Below, one piece after another: positions 25,531 to 37,134 of a stretch of DNA of 64,000 bases. The notes under the pieces are model-generated. The model was not told the origin of the DNA. It saw nothing but the letters and a program-made list of their open reading frames with translations, and made no database searches. The position numbers were made by a program, and so were the translations under genes. Source of the DNA: Phoronis australis. Its lineage: Eukaryota > Phoronida > Phoronidae. The DNA lies in NCBI GenBank assembly GCA_002633005.1, contig NMRA01000057.1, positions 180,469 to 244,468 on the forward strand, given 5' to 3'. How positions within the stretch are numbered: position 1 is the first letter of the stretch; every line of letters begins with the position of its first letter.

Positions 25531-26651
25531 TCAGGGTTGCCGTCATGTACCAATTATGACACCAAAATATAGACGCCTGAGGCATGTGCAAGCACTTACT
25601 AAATGGCCACCTGCTGTACTTTCAAACAGACAACTTCAATCATAGGCAGCATCTGTAAAGCGGCTGGATCAGCAAAAAGACAATCCAATCCTAGTTCTAC
25701 AAGGCCATATCATTGCTACTGTAAATGCAACGAATCATAGGAAATCTAACAATGATAATGAGCAAGTTGGCAGAGTGACATCTGCTGTCACTCAACACTG
25801 CTATACAAAAGTAATACTAACAACTTAAAAGCAGCCAACGGTTAAACTTTTTTTTTCATTTTCATTTAATTTCATTTCTGTGACACAGAATAGTTTAAAT
25901 AAATTCAGGACTTTCAGTTACTAACCAGTTCATGTGACGTAGCCTAAGGAAAAAATCTGCAGTTTTCAGTAAATCACTACAATCCTAGTGCAGAAATAGC
26001 GGTGATACGACAAACTAGGATTTCCCCTGCCTCAAGAATTCTCTTATGAAAATGCACAAGCATTTTTATCCTGGGGTGACTGGAGGCCCAAAGATAAGTG
26101 CTATTGTCAGCTTTGTCAACTCTCGCGCATTGAGTACGAGACATTCATGCCACCCCCTCACACAAAAAGACAGGGCATCAAAATCAAAGGGAATAATTGA
26201 AACGTATTAGTATTTTGGAATTTCAATCAATTCATCTGTCCACCAACCTTGCCACTTTACTGATAACCAACAACTTCCATGACAGAGCAAAACAAGTTGC
26301 TCTTTCCAGCTGGAGATACGTTTTAGTTACCGAAACACAAACACAAATTACGTCTGCCTCAACTGTCAGTCTCACTCAAAATTTAAAAAAAACAACATCC
26401 AAGTTGGCATCCCTGTGCTTAGCCAACAAAGTATAGTTGTGTAAGAATCAGTGTCAACATGTAGCATGCATGACCATACAAAAGTTTTTGCAACATTTTT
26501 AATTGTAAAATGTGTTGTTGACGGGGTGAAAGACTCTTATTCGGTAATACTGGATTTGGACTACCACCCATTTAAAATACACATGAGATTTGTAACTGAT
26601 GGAGAGTATTGTAGCCCCTAGACAGCCAGCCATGGTCAAGGACTACGCGTT

Positions 26652-27249
26652 GCTAGACAGTGACCACCGTCTCAACCAGCCTTCAACACAGTGATGTTTG
26701 CTTCAATGTTCATATGCCACAAGCTTTTTGGTGAATTAGGCCTCACATTAATTTAAACATCAAAGTCACATTGATATAAGTACCTTTTGCGCATAGAAGG
26801 ACACAATAGGAGGCTGTTGATGTGTTTAATTCCTTCCAATCCGAACAAATACTCCCATAATTAAACTTTTTCTTAGAGCAGTCCTTTATTTAGTTGCCCA
26901 AAATGGCAACTGGACATTTTTAACACTACGTGCGCTTCTAGTTTTACCGTGCCCACAAGGTGATATGACAACAAATTCCCTGGCATGCGCAGTATAAAAA
27001 TGTCCAGATGCCAATTGGGCAACTGAACAAAGGACTGCGTGAGTATTTTTTAAAGTTAGAAGGAATTAAAGACATCCACGGCCTAAGCCTAAGGTGTCCC
27101 TCTATGTGCAAAAAGTACTTATAACAAAGTGACTTTGATGTTTTAATCAATATGGGGCATAATTCGCCGAAAACGTTCTGGCATAAGAAGCGCCTATAGG
27201 AGCTTCACCATCTCAACTACCAGCTATAGACGGTGGTCACTGTCTACAG
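26652..27249. mobile_element. Foldback element 1, near-perfect palindrome
   Basis: The left arm (26652 to about 26950) is repeated in reverse complement at about 26980-27249. For example AACATCAAAGTCAC at 26756 pairs with GTGACTTTGATGTT near 27130, and GACAGTGACCACCGTCT near 26656 with its complement ending 27248. Arms are diverged by about 15-20%, the loop is about 30 bp and there is no coding frame. Same family as element 2. Confidence 0.75.
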
Positions 27250-28316
27250 TTCAGTTAAGCAATGACCATCACCTCTTTTAGCCCGACCAGAGACCATGCA
27301 GCTCCTATAGGCGCTCCATACGCCGGAAACTTTTCAGCGAATTATGCCTCGCACCGACTAAAACATCAAAGTCACGTTGTTATAAATACCTTTTGCGCAT
27401 AAAGGAACACCTTAAGAGGTTGTCGATGTGTTTAATTCCTTCCAACTCGAACAAATACTCCTGTTATCAAACTTTTTCTTCGAGCAGTCCCTGTTTCAGT
27501 TCCCAAAATCGTGAACTCACCATTTTTATACTGCGCATGCTCCAATTTTTACCGCGCTCGCTAGGTGATGTGACTTCATGACCTCAATCTTTAAATAGGC
27601 AAAAGGTGAGCCATTGCGGTCTTGTCGGTCAAATGTTCGTTTCCAAAATGCAACCACTACTTGTCTTTAATTGGCGTTACTTGAAACTGATTGTATTTCA
27701 ATGAATTATTGTTTGTATTTGATAAAAATAAATGCTGTTGAAAGATAAACATTCGTCATTTCGTTTCATCCTTTATTGAAAGAATGATGGAGACCTAGAA
27801 GTACAAGTAAAGAGAATGCTTACTGTATAGCTTAAGGGTAATGATAATGTACTATAAACGGGATATAAAGTGAATACACGTGGAAAAGGTGATAATTCCT
27901 ACCTCTATGTAATATCAGTGTGTAGTCACAAAGACAATATGGTGCGAAGCTAGCTACAGAGACACCTAGTGGTTATAGTATGAACTATCACGACATTTAA
28001 TAGTCTTTGTGCACATTTTTGACATTTTAATGTTTAACAACACGGCAAATGCATGGGTGGTTCCCGGCAGCACATACGCAGAGGGCGGGGACTTCAGCTT
28101 TCAAATTTCGCCGGTAGGACCGCAACTTCAGACCTTCGGCCTGGTTAAAAGAATGAGGTCATATCTCTTGGCGTGCGCCGAGTAAAAATGGTGAGTTCAC
28201 GATTTTGGGAACTGAAATAGGGACTGCTCGAAGAAAAAGTTTAATAACTGGAGTATTTGCTAGAGTTGAAAGGAATTAAACACATCCACAACCTCCTAAG
28301 CCAAGGTGTTCCTCTA

Positions 28317-29961
28317 CAGTCAAGTGACCTAATTATCGGACGTTTTGGCACATTTTGCATTATATTTAATTGAAAATACTACGGATTGTTGTAAATTCTT
28401 TGCTGAAATAAAGACTTACCTTCACCGAATTGTTGTGTTACTACATCTTGTCCCTGAAAGCCACATCTATGTTCTGACTGATCTTTAAAAAACACAACAA
28501 GCAAACCTTCGGAGAACCTAAATATCGGACACCATGTTTCCCCATACGCCACACCACGGAAAACTGACTAACCACGTAATGGCCACGGGCACCTTGTAGC
28601 CAAATTTCAGCTCGAGTGTTTTGACATATACAGTCAAGTGACCTAATTATCGGACGTTTTGGCACATTTTGCATTATATTTAATTAAAAATATTACAGAT
28701 TGTTGTAAATTCTTTGCTGAAATAAAGATTTACCTTCACGGAATTGTTCTGTTACTATACCTTGTCACTGAAAGCCACATTTATGTTCCGACTGATCTTC
28801 AAAAAACACAACAACCAAACCTTCGGAGAACCTAAATATCGGACACCATGTTTCTCCATACGCCACACCGCGGAAAACTGACTAACCACGTAATGGCCGC
28901 GGGCACCTTGTCGCCAAATTTCAGCTCGAGTGTTTTGACATATATGCTGCTAGAACCCAGGTCCATTCGCAACAAAATTATCCATAAAATGAAATCTGAT
29001 GACGGCGCCAAGTCGTTTCGATGAATTAGTGCAGACGACTAAAGCACGTGCAAACTCACTGCAGTTTTTAGTATCACTTAGGCTTCTTGATATGACACCC
29101 GCACGTGCGCGGTCGGGGTTTGACTTGAGTTTAAAAACAAACGAAAAAATGGAACAGTGACATATTGTCAGTTCAATGAGATGGTGTCATTGTGGAAAAA
29201 GATTTTATTTTCAACTTTTATAACCGATTTATGCGATCGTCCATTTTAGGCCGACTTGGGGGTCTAAATTGCACCCTCTCTCGGTGAAATCAAAACGAGG
29301 CAACGCTGTAAAAAAACGAGACGGTGCCGGACATTGAATACATTACAACGGAACAAAAATTGGTGTCATTTAATTCTCAGATTATGCTTCAAGTAAGATT
29401 CTATGAAATGTATGATATTTAGGTTCTGTCCGATAATTAGGTACACTATGTGTACGCTGCTAGAACACAGGTCCATTCGCAACAAAATTATCCATAAAAT
29501 GAAATCTGATGACGGCGCCAAGTCGTTTCGATGAATTAGTGCAGACGACTAAAGCACATGCAAACTCACTTCAGTTTTTAGTATCACTTTGGCTTCTTGA
29601 TATGACACCCGCACATGCGCGGTCCGGGTTTGACTTGAGTTTAAAAACAAATGAAAAAATGGAACAGTGACATATTGTCAGTTCAATGAGATGGTTTCGT
29701 TGTGGAAAAAGATTTTATTTTCAACTTTTATAACCGATTTATGTGATCGTCCATTTTAGGCCGACTTGAGGGTCTAAATTGCACCCTCTCTCAGTGAAAT
29801 CAAAACGAGGCAACGCTGTAAAAAACGAGACGGTGCCGGACATTGAATGCATTACAGTGGAACAAAAATTGGTGTCATTTAATTCTCAGATTATGCTTCA
29901 AGTACGATTCTAAGAAATGTCCGATATTTAGGTTCCGTCCGATAATTAGGTACACTATGTG
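28317..29961. mobile_element. TA-inserting (Tc1/mariner-type) non-autonomous element, outer copy
   Basis: The element is split: 28317-28630 and 29455-29961, together 821 bp. It is flanked by TA (28315-28316 and 29962-29963). The ends are inverted: left CAGTCAAGTG then ACCTAATTATCGGAC; right, reverse complement, CACATAGTGT then ACCTAATTATCGGAC. Related words CCTAAATATCGGAC occur again inside both ends, possibly extra transposase sites. No transposase frame is present. Confidence 0.85.
28631..29452. mobile_element. Same family, inner copy, inserted at the central TA of the outer copy
   Basis: Complete at 822 bp, with the same termini, flanked by TA at 28629-28630 and 29453-29454. Its own uninterrupted centre reads GACATATATGCTGCTAG (about 28937-28953), and the outer copy is cut exactly in that word (GACATATA / TACGCTGCTAG). 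The inner and outer halves are 314+508 and 314+507 bp. Confidence 0.88.
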
Positions 29962-30252
29962 TATGCGCAAAAGGTATTTATAACAAGGTGACTTTGATGT
30001 TTTAGGTGGTTCGAGGCATAATTCGCCAAAAAGCTTCCTATAGGAGCTGCATCGCCTCTGGTCGGGCCAACAGAGGCGATGGTCATTGCCTACAGTTCAG
30101 TCAGCTGTTCAGCTGCAGAACTCGTGACATCCAGTCATCGTCATTGCACTCGCGTCCAAATCAACACTATTAAAACTAGTTTTGCGCAACATAGTTGCAT
30201 AAAATTTTAGTATCGCAATGGTTAAATAACAACCTCTTCAACACCTGCTGCA

Positions 30253-30328
30253 GGTGAGATCATATACACAGTTGTATAAATCAGTGTTGACAGCAAATCC
30301 ATCATCTTCATCTTCGCCATATTTTGTC
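30253..30328 (-). CDS. Possible signal-peptide exon of ATRAID
   Basis: Reading minus from an ATG with A at -3 and G at +4 gives MAKMKMMDLLSTLIYTTVYM then ISPAAG, a plausible signal peptide. No donor is both strong and in phase with the exon at 25441: CAG/GTGTTG leaves one extra base, while ACT/GTGTAT and GAG/GTTGTT fit the phase but are weak. An extra small exon could lie between. Could equally be chance. Confidence 0.25.
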
Positions 30329-30610
30329 TGCTCCAGCTCTCGAGATATCCCCTTCCGTCATGGTCAGCATCTTAAAGGGAGCAATATATTAAACTGTGAC
30401 AAAAATCAGGCTGATTTGTAAGCTAAAGTGTCAAAAACGTGGTAATTTTATTTTTAAAAATATATTATGAAAAAATATCACTAATCTTGCTTGGTTGTCA
30501 AGTTACTCCCTTTTGTAATATACTAACGCTGATTGGTTTAGATACAAAGCCCTTCAACGTTTGCTCGAATCACGTAGTGTTTCTCATCTTGATGCTCGGC
30601 TTCAGTTTAC

Positions 30611-30669
30611 GTAGCAACAAGGTAACCATTCATTTGCTTTATATTGAATGGTGCCTTCGTAGCAACAAA
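30611..30669. promoter_or_regulatory. Two GTAGCAAC repeats, possible RFX (X-box) half-sites
   Basis: GTAGCAACAAGGTAACC at 30611-30627 and GTAGCAACAAA at 30659-30669. AGCAAC and GGTAAC match the RGYAAC half of the X-box bound by RFX factors, which drive many cilium genes; they lie just upstream of the putative TEKT2 first exon. A full inverted X-box is not present, so this is suggestive only. Confidence 0.3.
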
Positions 30670-30708
30670 ATAGAGAGACGATACGAACCGGAGAGCACGC
30701 GTCAGCAG
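30640..30708 (+). other. TEKT2: Candidate 5' untranslated exon of TEKT2
   Basis: A strong donor, CAGCAG followed by GTGAGT at 30709, lies 428 bp upstream of the acceptor at 31136, and no ATG-initiated frame crosses it usefully. An untranslated first exon here would explain the acceptor so close to the TEKT2 ATG. The 5' limit is a guess. Confidence 0.4.
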
Positions 30709-31155
30709 GTGAGTGGCGTTAAATACAGTAACTAAACTTGAGTTTTGCTTTGAAGCTGGTATTCTCAATGCAAGTCCACAATATGGACAGACTTTTAGAG
30801 AAGTGCTTCGTGAACTGAATGTTTCCAATTTCCACTTGCCGTTCTGGGTTTAATATTTTGTCTTCTGTTTATTGTGTATCTTTTTAACCCTTCTACACCA
30901 TTGTAACAAAACTCATGGAAATGACTCAAAGTTCTTTAAATTGACATTTATGGGAAACATGAACGACGGGCACTGGCTGTTTTCTTCCTCTTTGAAGACT
31001 ATGCGGGAAATACATTAAGTTTGTCTTTATAAACATAGTGCTGGAGGGAGGGGGATATTTGATGCAAGCTGTTGAACAAAAACATCTTTTAACATAGTGT
31101 TTTGGCAAGGACTGTGATTGGTGCTCTTATTTTCAGATTATTTAAATTATTCACA

Positions 31156-34100
31156 ATGGCAACAGAGGTAAAACCAACCACCAGATTCCAACCTCCCGAT
31201 TGGTTCACGAACAACTACACAATCTCAACCAACGCTGAGCGTCAGAGAACCGCCTCACACCAGATTCGACAAGAGAGTCGCTTTCTACGAAATGAAACAG
31301 ACAACAAGACAAAATGGGACCAGCATGATAATAACACAAAACTTGCTGACAGAGTTGACGAAATCCGCAAGTGGAAAGAGATCTTGGAAAAATCTCTTGC
31401 TGACTTGGACAAGGAGATTGCTGATCTTACAGAGGCGAAGGATCTTACAGAAATTTCTTTAGAGGCAAAACAAGTGCCGCTTGATGTGGCAATTGAGAAT
31501 TTGACGACTCGTGAAGGTCGACAGGGCATTGACCTTGTACAAGATGAAGTGGAACATCAATTACACAAGGTGAATATTCAAATAGACCCTAATTATTATT
31601 CAGTATTGCGCGGTAAAATCTGAATAATTTTGGACAGAAACAATTGGCAAATTTTGTCTTTTCATCTTCAAAGAATTCTAACATTGTAGTGAATATACAC
31701 AGTTTCGCAAAGTATTGTCTGATGGCAGCTATGATACTGGACTTTAAAATTATAACGCTTTTGTTTGGAAGGCCACTCATATTTTATAAAAATTAACCAC
31801 AATATTATGTCCTAAATTGGTGAGATTTAACAGTAAACAAGTTGGCAATCTATTCCAACACTTACCCGACGCAGATCCAAAGGTGCATGGTTTGTTGATA
31901 CATAAAGCACTACTTATATAGCTAAGAATTCTCATATCTGACCTGGCTATTAAAATAATTTTCATATACAGCAGGTATTTTTTCTCTGTGTTACCTTTTC
32001 ATTAATTTTTTGTTTTGATTGACTATTGCAGGAGGTTGAAGTGATTGAGGGGATTAAGCGACAGCTGCAGCAAAAGGTTGACGAGGCATTCGAACAGATG
32101 TGCCTGCTGCAGGAAGCTCGTCAACAGGTCATCGCTGACTTGCAGGACAAAAACATTGCTCTAGGAATTGACGTAGACCAGTACAACTTAACTGAGAAGT
32201 CTGGCGGTATCAGCTACAAGCCCAACCCCACAAGAGTCCCAAAAGGGTACGTTTGTGACTTGTTTTCCAACATGTGTTTAAATGTATTGTTCAAATTCAA
32301 AAGAATTTCATGTTATCAAGGTGAAAGGCGTGTTTCTTCATGTTATTGAAAACCCACTTTTTCAGAATACATTTTTAAATTTCGTTTCCAAATACGACCC
32401 TTGGCTGTCTTGTGCTAAATTTTGAATGAAATATAAGTGCATAATATCAATCAAAATTACACCCAATTCAATTTTCCATGAAACGATCATTCTTTTTTGC
32501 ATACTACATTTTTAAGTATAAGTAAATATTAGGAGTGGGATGATACACATTGCTATGAATTCAATTTGATTCTTTTCAAGAGGCATTTGATTATTTTCAA
32601 ATTGATCTCGTTTGTCAGACTAATTCATTTTTTCTCAAACACAAGTAGGTAAACATAGCACTTGTACCAGTTTCATCAACAAAATAGTTTTTGACAAAAT
32701 TCAAACTCATGGACAATCCTGAGCTGCATATTTGCAATATCTCAATAATATTCTTAAAAAGATGCAAAGAAGTCTGAACTTTGTAAGACACCTAACGGCA
32801 AATGGGAACCAAGAATCGAATTGAAAATGTGCCTTGGCATATCAATATCAAAATCGGTCACTCCCGCATCACGATTTCAATACAATTCGATTAATCATAA
32901 CACCCTAAGTAGATAAGCATTTGATACCGAGTGTATAAGGAAAACAATTTTTTTTAGTTTGTAATTTCTGTTAATATTTCATATACCTTAGCACAACCAC
33001 CTTGTTTCGATGGGTATTTCATATAAACATGCATCGTAAATAATACTTTCATCGATTTCTATTAATCATTTATTGAACTGGTATAGCTAGAACAATTAAA
33101 GCATTAATTATATTCAGTTACTTATTGTTACAAACTATTGATTGGTCAACAATTAGGGCTGTGGCAACAGTTGTTGAGATTGCTCATCAACAACTAACTA
33201 AAGCACACAGTTGTTGAGATTGCTCATCAACAACTAACTAAAGCACGTCACTAAAGAGGGTGAATGCTTCTCAATAATCCCATCAAAATAACTTTTGAGT
33301 GAAACCAACTACCATTTCCAGTGACCTTTGGATTAACAGGCAATTTAAATGTAGATTGAAATAGGTAATAATATATCCAAATGAATAGAGCTTCAGCAGA
33401 AGTGGTTGAGAAATAGCTCTCTTCTCCATTCGCAACAGTCAGGTGCAATCTCTTTCAGTCTGCAAATATTCATGGCCAAAGGATTCAGTGCATTATCAAT
33501 ATTTACAAGTTGCAATTAAGTAAATGGATTGGACTAACATGAACTCCTTACAACTTGACTTACATGAATTAATGCTTGATTTTGTCAACAGGAGCACCAC
33601 GCCCCAGAATTGGGAAGATTTCAGCCGTTATAACAAGGAGCGAGCTGACGCAGAGATGAGGGCTTCCACACGCCTACGAGAGGCTATTCACCACACTCTT
33701 CAGCAGACAGATAACGATCTTGAGACTCAAAAAATCGCCACGGAATATGGCTTCAGAAAGAGGATACACGAGACTGCGTGTGCCAAGAAAGAGCTTGAAT
33801 GGCAAAAGAAGAATGTAAGTGTAATTTGCGTGTCACATTAAGAAATTTTTAAGACGTTCTAATCAGCATTTAGGCAGATATTGTTATAAAGAGCTAATGT
33901 ATCATGTGTTCAAGACACTTTTATTGTCAAGATCAAGTCTTATTAATAAATAAAATCAGATTTGTGCGGTGGTAAAAATCTGGGAAGTAGCCAATTGCTT
34001 AGTAAAGATGGAAGACTTGATGATTGTGCTGAAATGCGAATTAAAGTGTCGTTATTCATAGAAAGCAGTAAATTTTTTATTTTTGACATTTTGATTTTGC

Positions 34101-35049
34101 ATACTCATGCAGTTAAGGTTAAATTTGAAATGTTAAACACCATTCGTTCTAAAAATCTGTTTGATAACAGCAGCACAGCTTCTTGTAAATATTGTACAGT
34201 TGAAAATCAGGAAGTTTGTACAGCCACTTAATTACCACTCCAAGATAGAATGCTGAATATTTTGCAGGTACCTGGAATTACAAAAGTACAAATTCTGGAT
34301 TCACGGCTTGAAATGCACGTAGGAGTCAATGTTGCATCCTATATTATTTATTGTAGACGGAAGATGAAATCGCCGAGTTGGAGAACGACATTCGTGGTAT
34401 TGAGCAGTCAATTCGTGATAAGATTAACCCCAGCAAGTTGGCTCAAACCCGTCTAGAGAACAGAACGTACCGCCCCAACACAGAGCTGTGCAGAGACGAG
34501 GTTCAATATGGACTCACCGATGAAGTCAGGCAGTTAGAGGTCACCAAGAAAGCTCTGCAGGACAAACTGAAACAGTCCAAGTAAGTACAGCTCGAGTTTA
34601 ATAGAGGATGCTCAGTTAAGTAGGCAAATTCACAGGTGTGACCTTGTGACTGGCTGGTGTTTCGTGTTGGCTTTGCAGTTTCAATTACTCATTAAAAATG
34701 CAACCTTGGTTTTTTGTGCTGACATTTCTCAATACAGTAAGAAGATGGAAGGGATATCGCAACATTCTTTTAATTTTTTTCTTCATTTTTCCTCATACAA
34801 CACTGTTATTTTATAAAATGAAATCTTAATACAACTTTGTTATTTAATGTTTTCAGGCAAGCACTTGATGAATTGTATAACAACTTACATCGTATCGAAG
34901 AAGACTTAGCTCGCAAGAACCTGTCTCTTCTCCTAGACAACCGTAGCATGGAAACCCGCAAGAGGTTGAACACAAAACCCAACTCTGGCATAGAGAGAAA
35001 CATCTCAATCACTGGAGTTGTTAGAGAGAGGTCAAAGATCCTTGCATAA
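31156..35049 (+). CDS. TEKT2: Tektin-2, five coding exons, complete
   Basis: Tektins are filament proteins inside ciliary and flagellar doublet microtubules; tektin-2 is needed for motile cilia and sperm flagella. Coding exons: 31156-31569, 32032-32246, 33592-33814, 34357-34580, 34857-35049. All borders are AG/GT, phases agree, and the joined frame is 422 codons plus stop (human about 430). The start matches vertebrate TEKT2 (FQPPDW, STNAERQR, SHQIRQE, LRNETDN), as do LDVAIE, HKEVEVIE, LQQKV and RVPKGSTT. The tektin signature nonapeptide is at residues 323-331 as RPNTELCRD (usual RPNVELCRD), followed by YGLTDEV. The ATG is preceded by CACA, and the upstream acceptor TTTTCAG ends at 31136, so the first coding exon starts at 31137 with 19 untranslated bases. 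It is not TEKT1, 3, 4 or 5: the N-terminal block and the VEVIE segment are tektin-2 specific. Confidence 0.96.
33167..33246. repeat. 40-bp tandem duplication in TEKT2 intron 2
   Basis: Two exact 40-bp units. Each contains the short inverted pair GTTGTTGA / TCAACAAC around a 9-base spacer. Confidence 0.85.
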
Positions 35050-35354
35050 GGAAAACATTTTAGACACATTTATTTAATTTAAAGAGATTGCTCGCTCCAT
35101 GTGTAATCACAAGGCTCATTAATCAGTCACTACACATCATGTATCTATTATGGTGCCACATTTCTGTAATCATCTGCTTTTGCTGTATTTGGATTTACTG
35201 CTGCTTGGTTTTAGCTCGTGTAGGTGAGCTTAAAAATAATGTAGTTTACTGCTTCAAAAACTGTAATTTACAACTTTGCATGTACTGCCCAGTTAGAAAT
35301 CAAGTGTACATACTACCAGAAATGCTCATTTTTGTAAATAATGTTGTGATAAAA

Positions 35355-35360
35355 AATAAA
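35355..35360 (+). terminator. TEKT2 poly(A) signal AATAAA
   Basis: AATAAA about 305 bases after the stop codon, inside an A-rich stretch, the first canonical signal downstream of the gene. It implies a 3' UTR ending near 35380 and leaves about 0.9 to 1.7 kb before the end of the converging TPR transcript. Confidence 0.6.
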
Positions 35361-35380
35361 TATATTACACACAATTGATT

Positions 35381-36234
35381 GCTTTAATGTTGTCATCAAC
35401 TGCAAAGAAATTCTTGGTCAAACCTGGGTCCACAGTCTGATTTCTGTACTCGAAACTGGATTCGAAACTGATCAATGGCATAACATGCTTGGAGTAACCT
35501 TCCAGCTTTTAACAAGCCAAATCTGAGTAAGTTTGAGTTTGGAGATTAAACGCTATTTGCATTAATATTTTTAATGGATAAACAATGCTGCTAACATCAG
35601 ATCTGAGTTAATTAGAAATATGGCAAGTCACTTTCTCTGAATGTAATGACCACTTGTGGATGAACTGGATTGACTTAAAAGCAGTAACAACTGTATTGTT
35701 TTTCAAATGCATATGGACATGAAATGCCATTCCAAATTTATTCATTCAAGATCCATTTTAATGAAATCAAAACTATCCAGGTATTTTCATAGCCTACAAC
35801 AAAACCAGTTCTGAAGGAATTACAAAAAGTTTACAAATTTCGTGGAAATTCACCTAGCAAAAATCATTTGAAATTCATTACAAAATCAAGCAAAAAATTT
35901 TTGACTGAAATTTCATCAAGTATTCAATGAGAAGGTAGCTGGTGAACTTTTTCAAAAAAGGCTTCCATATTCACATTTCCATAGCAACTCCGTTCCTCAT
36001 CTTCAAATCAAAATAATTCCACCCACAGAAGAACCACAATTTCACCAATGACTCAACCTTCACAATCAGTTCCACCTCTCACGTTTTCTGCTGTGACAAC
36101 ACAATGGTGCATTGAAACCATAAATGCACACACCTTCTGCAGGTGAGATCAATACCACAACATTGATCTTCACGTCTGCCATTATTGCATTTAGTAAACA
36201 CTGCGATTGAAAACCAAAATCAATAGTCATATCA
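35381..36234. other. TEKT2-TPR convergent intergenic spacer
   Basis: AT-rich with no open frame of interest. It separates the TEKT2 poly(A) signal from the more distal of two TPR poly(A) candidates. Confidence 0.5.
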
Positions 36235-37046
36235 TTTATTGTACATGTACATGAATCAGACAATACAGACCATAAATTGTACATTTAACAAATGCTGGAG
36301 ACGGTCCCTTTTTTCTACTTTTCGGGGACTTGCTACATCACTATGAGTAGTCAAAGTTTTAATAAATGTTTGATGACAGCTATTCTGTACAAACTGTGCT
36401 ACAGTCAGTCAAATTTCCTGAAAACGTATTTCTCTAGACAGACTTGGCGAATTAAATTTCACTTGTCTACCATACTGTGTCCCAAATTCTTTACAATGAG
36501 CATCCCTATCGCATCAGAGTACGGTGAAATCCGACTTTTCTGAAGGACCGACTGCATGAACTAGAACTGTATCGCGGATCTCTGTCCCAATTAGGCACAA
36601 ATACGAATTATACACACACTGTATCCAACTACAGAGCTTCACTGTATGGTGAAAATTAATAAGTTGCCATAGATGAAAGGGTCGTACCATTCACGCACCT
36701 AACCACACACCCTACCTTCAAAATGGAAATCATCCAGACAAATGATAAATTGTGATAGTGCTGAAACAGGCAATTCTACTGTGTAGGAAAAATGCAAGAG
36801 CAGAAATTGATTAGAAAGTGAAGGTCATAGGTCAACATTACTCCATGATAGGATTTCAAACTGTACGAAAAATACACTAGACACTCGAAAGGAATGATGA
36901 CAGAATTCAAATGGAGATATGAATGTTGAATTTACAGCCAACTTATTGTGCCTTTCACAGGTTTTCGTCAAAACAAGATAGTTGGCTTAATGGCATATCA
37001 AAAAATCTGCAACAAAATGCTTTAAAAATGACTGTTTCACAATCTG

Positions 37047-37052
37047 TTTATT
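37047..37052 (-). terminator. Candidate TPR poly(A) signal (AATAAA)
   Basis: The plus strand reads TTTATT, so AATAAA on the transcript, about 85 bases after the stop. A second candidate, TTTATT at 36235-36240, would give a 0.9-kb 3' UTR. The sequence alone does not choose between them. Confidence 0.4.
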
Positions 37053-37134
37053 ACTGGTTTCTCCTTCCCAAATCTGATATTATTGGGTCATCATACAAAT
37101 GCCAATAGCTTGACCATTGAAAACTCCTAATTCA

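Larger units (their letters stand above)
27259..30089. mobile_element. Foldback element 2, interrupted by nested TA-inserting elements
   Basis: Left arm 27259-27590; right arm 28151-28316 plus 29962-30089, in reverse complement. Outermost paired words are GCAATGACCATC (27259) and GATGGTCATTGC (ending 30089). Removing the insertion (28317-29961 and one TA) leaves about 1.18 kb with a 560-bp middle. The right arm resumes in register: TTCCTCTA, then TATGCGCAAAAGG, against left-arm CCTTTTGCGCATAAAGGAA. Confidence 0.8.

Noticed and set aside
30240-36195. Similarity between 30250-30330 and 36125-36195 (both with CTGCAGGTGAGATC and a following GCCAT)
   Set aside because: Short and broken; may be a decayed repeat, which also weakens the case for a signal-peptide exon at 30253-30328.
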